Below, in pieces: positions 6,068-7,926 of a stretch of 7,926 nucleotides of DNA; within the stretch, counting starts at the first letter, position 1; the number at the start of each line of letters is the position of its first letter. Where the stretch lies: assembly GCA_020721165.1 (NCBI GenBank), contig DYNG01000022.1, positions 1-7,926 on the forward strand. Reading direction: 5' to 3'. This DNA comes from Desulfocapsa sulfexigens. GTDB taxonomy: Bacteria > Desulfobacterota > Desulfobulbia > Desulfobulbales > Desulfocapsaceae. The notes beneath the pieces were generated by a model. The model was not told the origin of the DNA. It searched no databases and saw nothing but the letters and a program-made list of their open reading frames with translations. The translations under genes and the position numbers were made by a program.

Positions 6068-6121
6068 CAATCATAGATTATTGTTCGAGTGCAATATTCA
6101 TTCAAAACAAGGAGGTCGGGT

Positions 6122-6706
6122 ATGAGTAAAAAGGGGCTGATCAAAAAATATTTTTTAGTCTGGTATTTTGTTGTTGCAATCGTGGTGGTCGGGGCTGCTA
6201 TGATTTTTCCCCTGTCATCCCATGCGGCTACTGCTGGAGAAATTAACCGCGATGTCAAGAATGCCCTGAAAAACCTCTACCAGACAACGCCGGCGGCAAA
6301 AAACATGGCCAAATCTGCGAAAGGGATTCTTGTCTTCCCCAAGATTGTGAAGGGTGGGCTTATCATTGGTGGACAGTATGGGGAGGGCGCCTTGCTGGCG
6401 GGTGGCAAAACGAGTGGCTATTATACAACGATGGCTGCCTCTTACGGTTTACAATTCGGTGCGCAAGCCTTTGGATATGCCCTGTTCTTCATGGATAACG
6501 AAGGTCTGAGCTATCTCAAAAAAAGTGATGGCTGGGAAATAGGGGTCGGGCCAAGCATTGTGGTTATGGATGAGGGAGTGGCCCGCTCATTCACCAGCAC
6601 TACCGTTCAGTCAGGGGTGTATGCCTTTTTCTTTAACCAGAAAGGGATGATGGTTGGCCTTGGCATTCAGGGAAGCAAGATCACCAGATTTACACCGGAC
6701 AAGTAA
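6122..6706 (+). CDS. Exported lipid-binding SYLF-domain (Ysc84/DUF500) protein
   Basis: The 194-residue protein starts with a signal peptide: lysine-rich to residue 9, hydrophobic at 10-30, then a probable AXA-type cleavage after SHA (34-36). The rest is one SYLF domain. KGILVFPKIVKGGLIIGGQYGEGALL (68-92) is the family's core, followed by YYTTMAASYGLQFGAQAFGYALFF and a C-terminal EGVARSFTSTTVQSGVYAFFFNQKG segment. The family binds phosphoinositides in eukaryotes; bacterial members are exported and presumed to bind lipid or membrane in the periplasm, with no defined reaction. The ATG at 6122 is supported by GGAGG seven bases upstream. A GTG at 6089 would place 11 residues before the signal peptide and is unlikely. 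The gene is monocistronic, with its own promoter and a hairpin after the stop. Confidence 0.9.
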   Translation: MSKKGLIKKYFLVWYFVVAIVVVGAAMIFPLSSHAATAGEINRDVKNALKNLYQTTPAAKNMAKSAKGILVFPKIVKGGLIIGGQYGEGALLAGGKTSGYYTTMAASYGLQFGAQAFGYALFFMDNEGLSYLKKSDGWEIGVGPSIVVMDEGVARSFTSTTVQSGVYAFFFNQKGMMVGLGIQGSKITRFTPDK

Positions 6707-6728
6707 GGGTGACACGAAGGATCTCGAC

Positions 6729-6763
6729 AAAGAGGGAAGGGCTTGCCCCCCATTTCCCTCTTT
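6729..6763 (+). terminator. Hairpin terminator candidate after the SYLF gene
   Basis: AAAGAGGGAA (6729-6738) pairs perfectly with TTCCCTCTTT (6754-6763) around a 15-nt loop, starting 23 nt after the stop codon. The T-run is short and is part of the stem, so termination may be inefficient or Rho-assisted. The flanking A and T arms allow it to work in either direction, but no gene converges from the right. Confidence 0.6.
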
Positions 6764-6878
6764 AGGGTCAAAAGTGTTTGGAAAAATATTTAGGAACGGA
6801 GTAATTCTGAGTGTATGTGAACGCTGCCATTAGTGGCCCCCTGTATCCTCCAGAGATCAATCTTCTTTTGAGATGTCT

Positions 6879-6895
6879 ATCGTGGATCTCACGAT
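6879..6895 (+). other. Hairpin in the rluA leader
   Basis: ATCGTG (6879-6884) and CACGAT (6890-6895) form a perfect 6-bp stem with a 5-nt loop, 44 nt before the rluA ATG. GAGAT (6870-6874) with ATCTC (6886-6890) is an alternative, overlapping pairing. The rest of the gap 6764-6938 has no gene, no clear promoter and no repeat that I can see. A regulatory role is possible but unsupported. Confidence 0.35.
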
Positions 6896-6938
6896 TTCCA
6901 AAGTTAGCACGGCTCCTGTTTCGATGAGCACATAAAGT

Positions 6939-7574
6939 ATGGCGCAACTGCTCGTAATTTATGAAGAACCAGGATTTGTCGTGGTCGTAAAGGCAAGCGG
7001 GTTTCTCTCTGTTCCTGGGCGTGGCCCGGAAAACCTGGACTGTGTCAGCGAGCGGGTGAAGGCACGGTATCCGGGCTGCATTGAACAGCCGGCAGTTCAC
7101 CGCCTTGATATGGACACCTCGGGGTTGTTGGTGGTCGCGCGCACCAAAGAAGCGCATCGCAATCTCTCTATTCAGTTCCAGGAAGGCAAAGTGGATAAGA
7201 GTTATATCGCCATTCTGGACGGGCAATTAGAGGGTGAGGCGGGTAGCATTGAACTTCCTTTTCGCCTCGATCTTGACAATAGACCCCAGCAAATTTACGA
7301 TCCGGTTCACGGCAAGGTGGGTATTACCCACTGGAAAAAACTCCTGGTCAAAGATGGCAAAACACGAATCGAGTTTACCCCTGTCACCGGAAGAACACAC
7401 CAGCTCAGGGTTCACGCCGCATCTGAACACGGCCTGGGAATCCCCATCGTCGGCGATCCGCTCTACGGCACCGGCACCGGCCCGGGACTGCTGAAACTCC
7501 ATGCCTGCTATCTTTCCTTTGCTCACCCAAGGACGGGTGATCGTCTCCAATTTAACTCGAAACCTCCGTTCTGA
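6939..7574 (+). CDS. rluA: RluA-family pseudouridine synthase
   Basis: The enzyme isomerises uridine to pseudouridine in RNA. It aligns along its length with the short, S4-less E. coli RluA type (219 residues; this is 211), which modifies 23S rRNA U746 and tRNA U32. Key features are KASGFLSVPGRG (18-29), HRLDMDTSG (54-62) with catalytic D57, TGRTHQLRVH (150-159) and GDPLYG (172-177). The exact target cannot be read from the sequence, so the gene symbol is the best match rather than proven. A TAA codon lies in frame two codons upstream, so the ATG at 6939 is the earliest possible start, but there is no recognisable Shine-Dalgarno sequence. A run of nine T follows the stop without a clear hairpin. 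The next gene begins 28 bp later on the same strand. Confidence 0.93.
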   Translation: MAQLLVIYEEPGFVVVVKASGFLSVPGRGPENLDCVSERVKARYPGCIEQPAVHRLDMDTSGLLVVARTKEAHRNLSIQFQEGKVDKSYIAILDGQLEGEAGSIELPFRLDLDNRPQQIYDPVHGKVGITHWKKLLVKDGKTRIEFTPVTGRTHQLRVHAASEHGLGIPIVGDPLYGTGTGPGLLKLHACYLSFAHPRTGDRLQFNSKPPF

Positions 7575-7602
7575 TTTTTTTTTGTAGGGTCACACTGTTA
7601 CC

Positions 7603-7926
7603 ATGAAAAATAGCGTTGAGAGAGATCTCTTGATTGCAGCGCTTCCCCAAGACGCGACCTGCTACGGGTATTGCGCTTCTTGTGATGAAGTTCATTATCT
7701 GCCAGTGGGGAACAGCCGCAAATACGCCTTGGAGCTGATGGCGGCGCTCGAGCAGTACCAACGGATTGATTTTCACACCCCGGATTCGGAGCCGATATTC
7801 TCCACCGACTGCCTCTGGGAAAAAAGAGGCGGACAGATGTTTGGCGTGTTGGAATGTGTAGATGGTGATGGGAATACTGTTGTGCTGCAGGCGTTTTCCG
7901 GACAGTTCAACACTCGCTGGCAAGCA
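7603..7926 (+). CDS. Partial gene resembling the N-terminal module of long RluA-type proteins
   Basis: The frame is open for 108 codons from ATG 7603 to the window edge, so the 3' end is missing. A TAG lies six codons upstream, which makes this ATG the only good start; the ribosome-binding site is weak. Residues 20-29 (CYGYCASCDE) hold three closely spaced cysteines (C-x3-C-x2-C), which might bind metal together with C67. The segment GGQMFGVLECVDGDGNTVVLQAFSGQ (about 73-98) resembles, from memory, the GKMFGVLVV...AFSGKL segment at the start of the roughly 550-residue RluA-type synthases of Vibrio and relatives. Here it follows a separate short rluA gene, so it may be a free-standing version of that module. 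The function is unknown and the assignment rests on resemblance only. Confidence 0.7.
   Translation, partial: MKNSVERDLLIAALPQDATCYGYCASCDEVHYLPVGNSRKYALELMAALEQYQRIDFHTPDSEPIFSTDCLWEKRGGQMFGVLECVDGDGNTVVLQAFSGQFNTRWQA

Noticed and set aside
6089..6121. Upstream GTG start for the SYLF protein
   Set aside because: It would put 11 residues before a normal signal peptide; GGAGG is correctly placed for the ATG at 6122.
6768..7226. 152-codon minus-strand frame across the rluA start
   Set aside because: It is antisense to the catalytic region of rluA, with no family resemblance and no ribosome-binding site.

Overview
The window comes from a Gram-negative bacterium that makes Kdo-containing lipopolysaccharide, because it carries waaA and kdsB. 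The C_GCAxxG_C_C redox protein is typical of anaerobes, and the overall gene set would suit a sulfate- or metal-reducing member of the Desulfobacterota. That placement is an inference, since no marker gene in the window settles the taxonomy.

Layout, left to right. (1) Positions 1-55 are an exact second copy of an internal piece of kdsB (1581-1635). This may be an assembly-graph overlap at a contig end or the trace of a real duplication. (2) Positions 58-809 are a visibly AT-rich block. It holds a two-gene type II toxin-antitoxin operon on the minus strand (Phd/YefM-like antitoxin, then RelE/ParE-like toxin) with a near-consensus promoter and a TGTACA-type operator. The block is bracketed by direct GGGGTCAGA-type repeats. 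(3) Positions 810-1040 are gene-free. (4) Positions 1041-5216 form a minus-strand run, read from right to left: a C_GCAxxG_C_C redox protein, a cardiolipin synthase (cls) interrupted by one in-frame TAG, then waaA and kdsB overlapping by 4 bp. (5) Positions 5233-5999 are a complete REP-associated tyrosine transposase (RAYT) unit with 23-bp terminal inverted repeats. It sits in the divergent gap between the redox gene and the next gene. (6) Positions 6122-6706 on the plus strand encode an exported SYLF-domain protein with its own promoter and a candidate terminator. (7) Positions 6939-7574 encode an RluA-family pseudouridine synthase. (8) From 7603 an open frame runs off the window; it resembles the N-terminal module of long RluA-type proteins.

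Functionally the core is an envelope cluster. WaaA adds Kdo to lipid A, KdsB makes the CMP-Kdo donor for it, and Cls would make cardiolipin. Mobile DNA has touched the cluster at both ends: the toxin-antitoxin block lies downstream of kdsB, and the RAYT unit lies directly upstream of the first gene's ribosome-binding site. I see no tRNA, rRNA or CRISPR array. The observations most worth checking are the amber codon in an otherwise intact cls, the resemblance between the repeats around the toxin-antitoxin operon and the RAYT ends, the 55-bp repeat at the window edge, and the unusual gene next to rluA.
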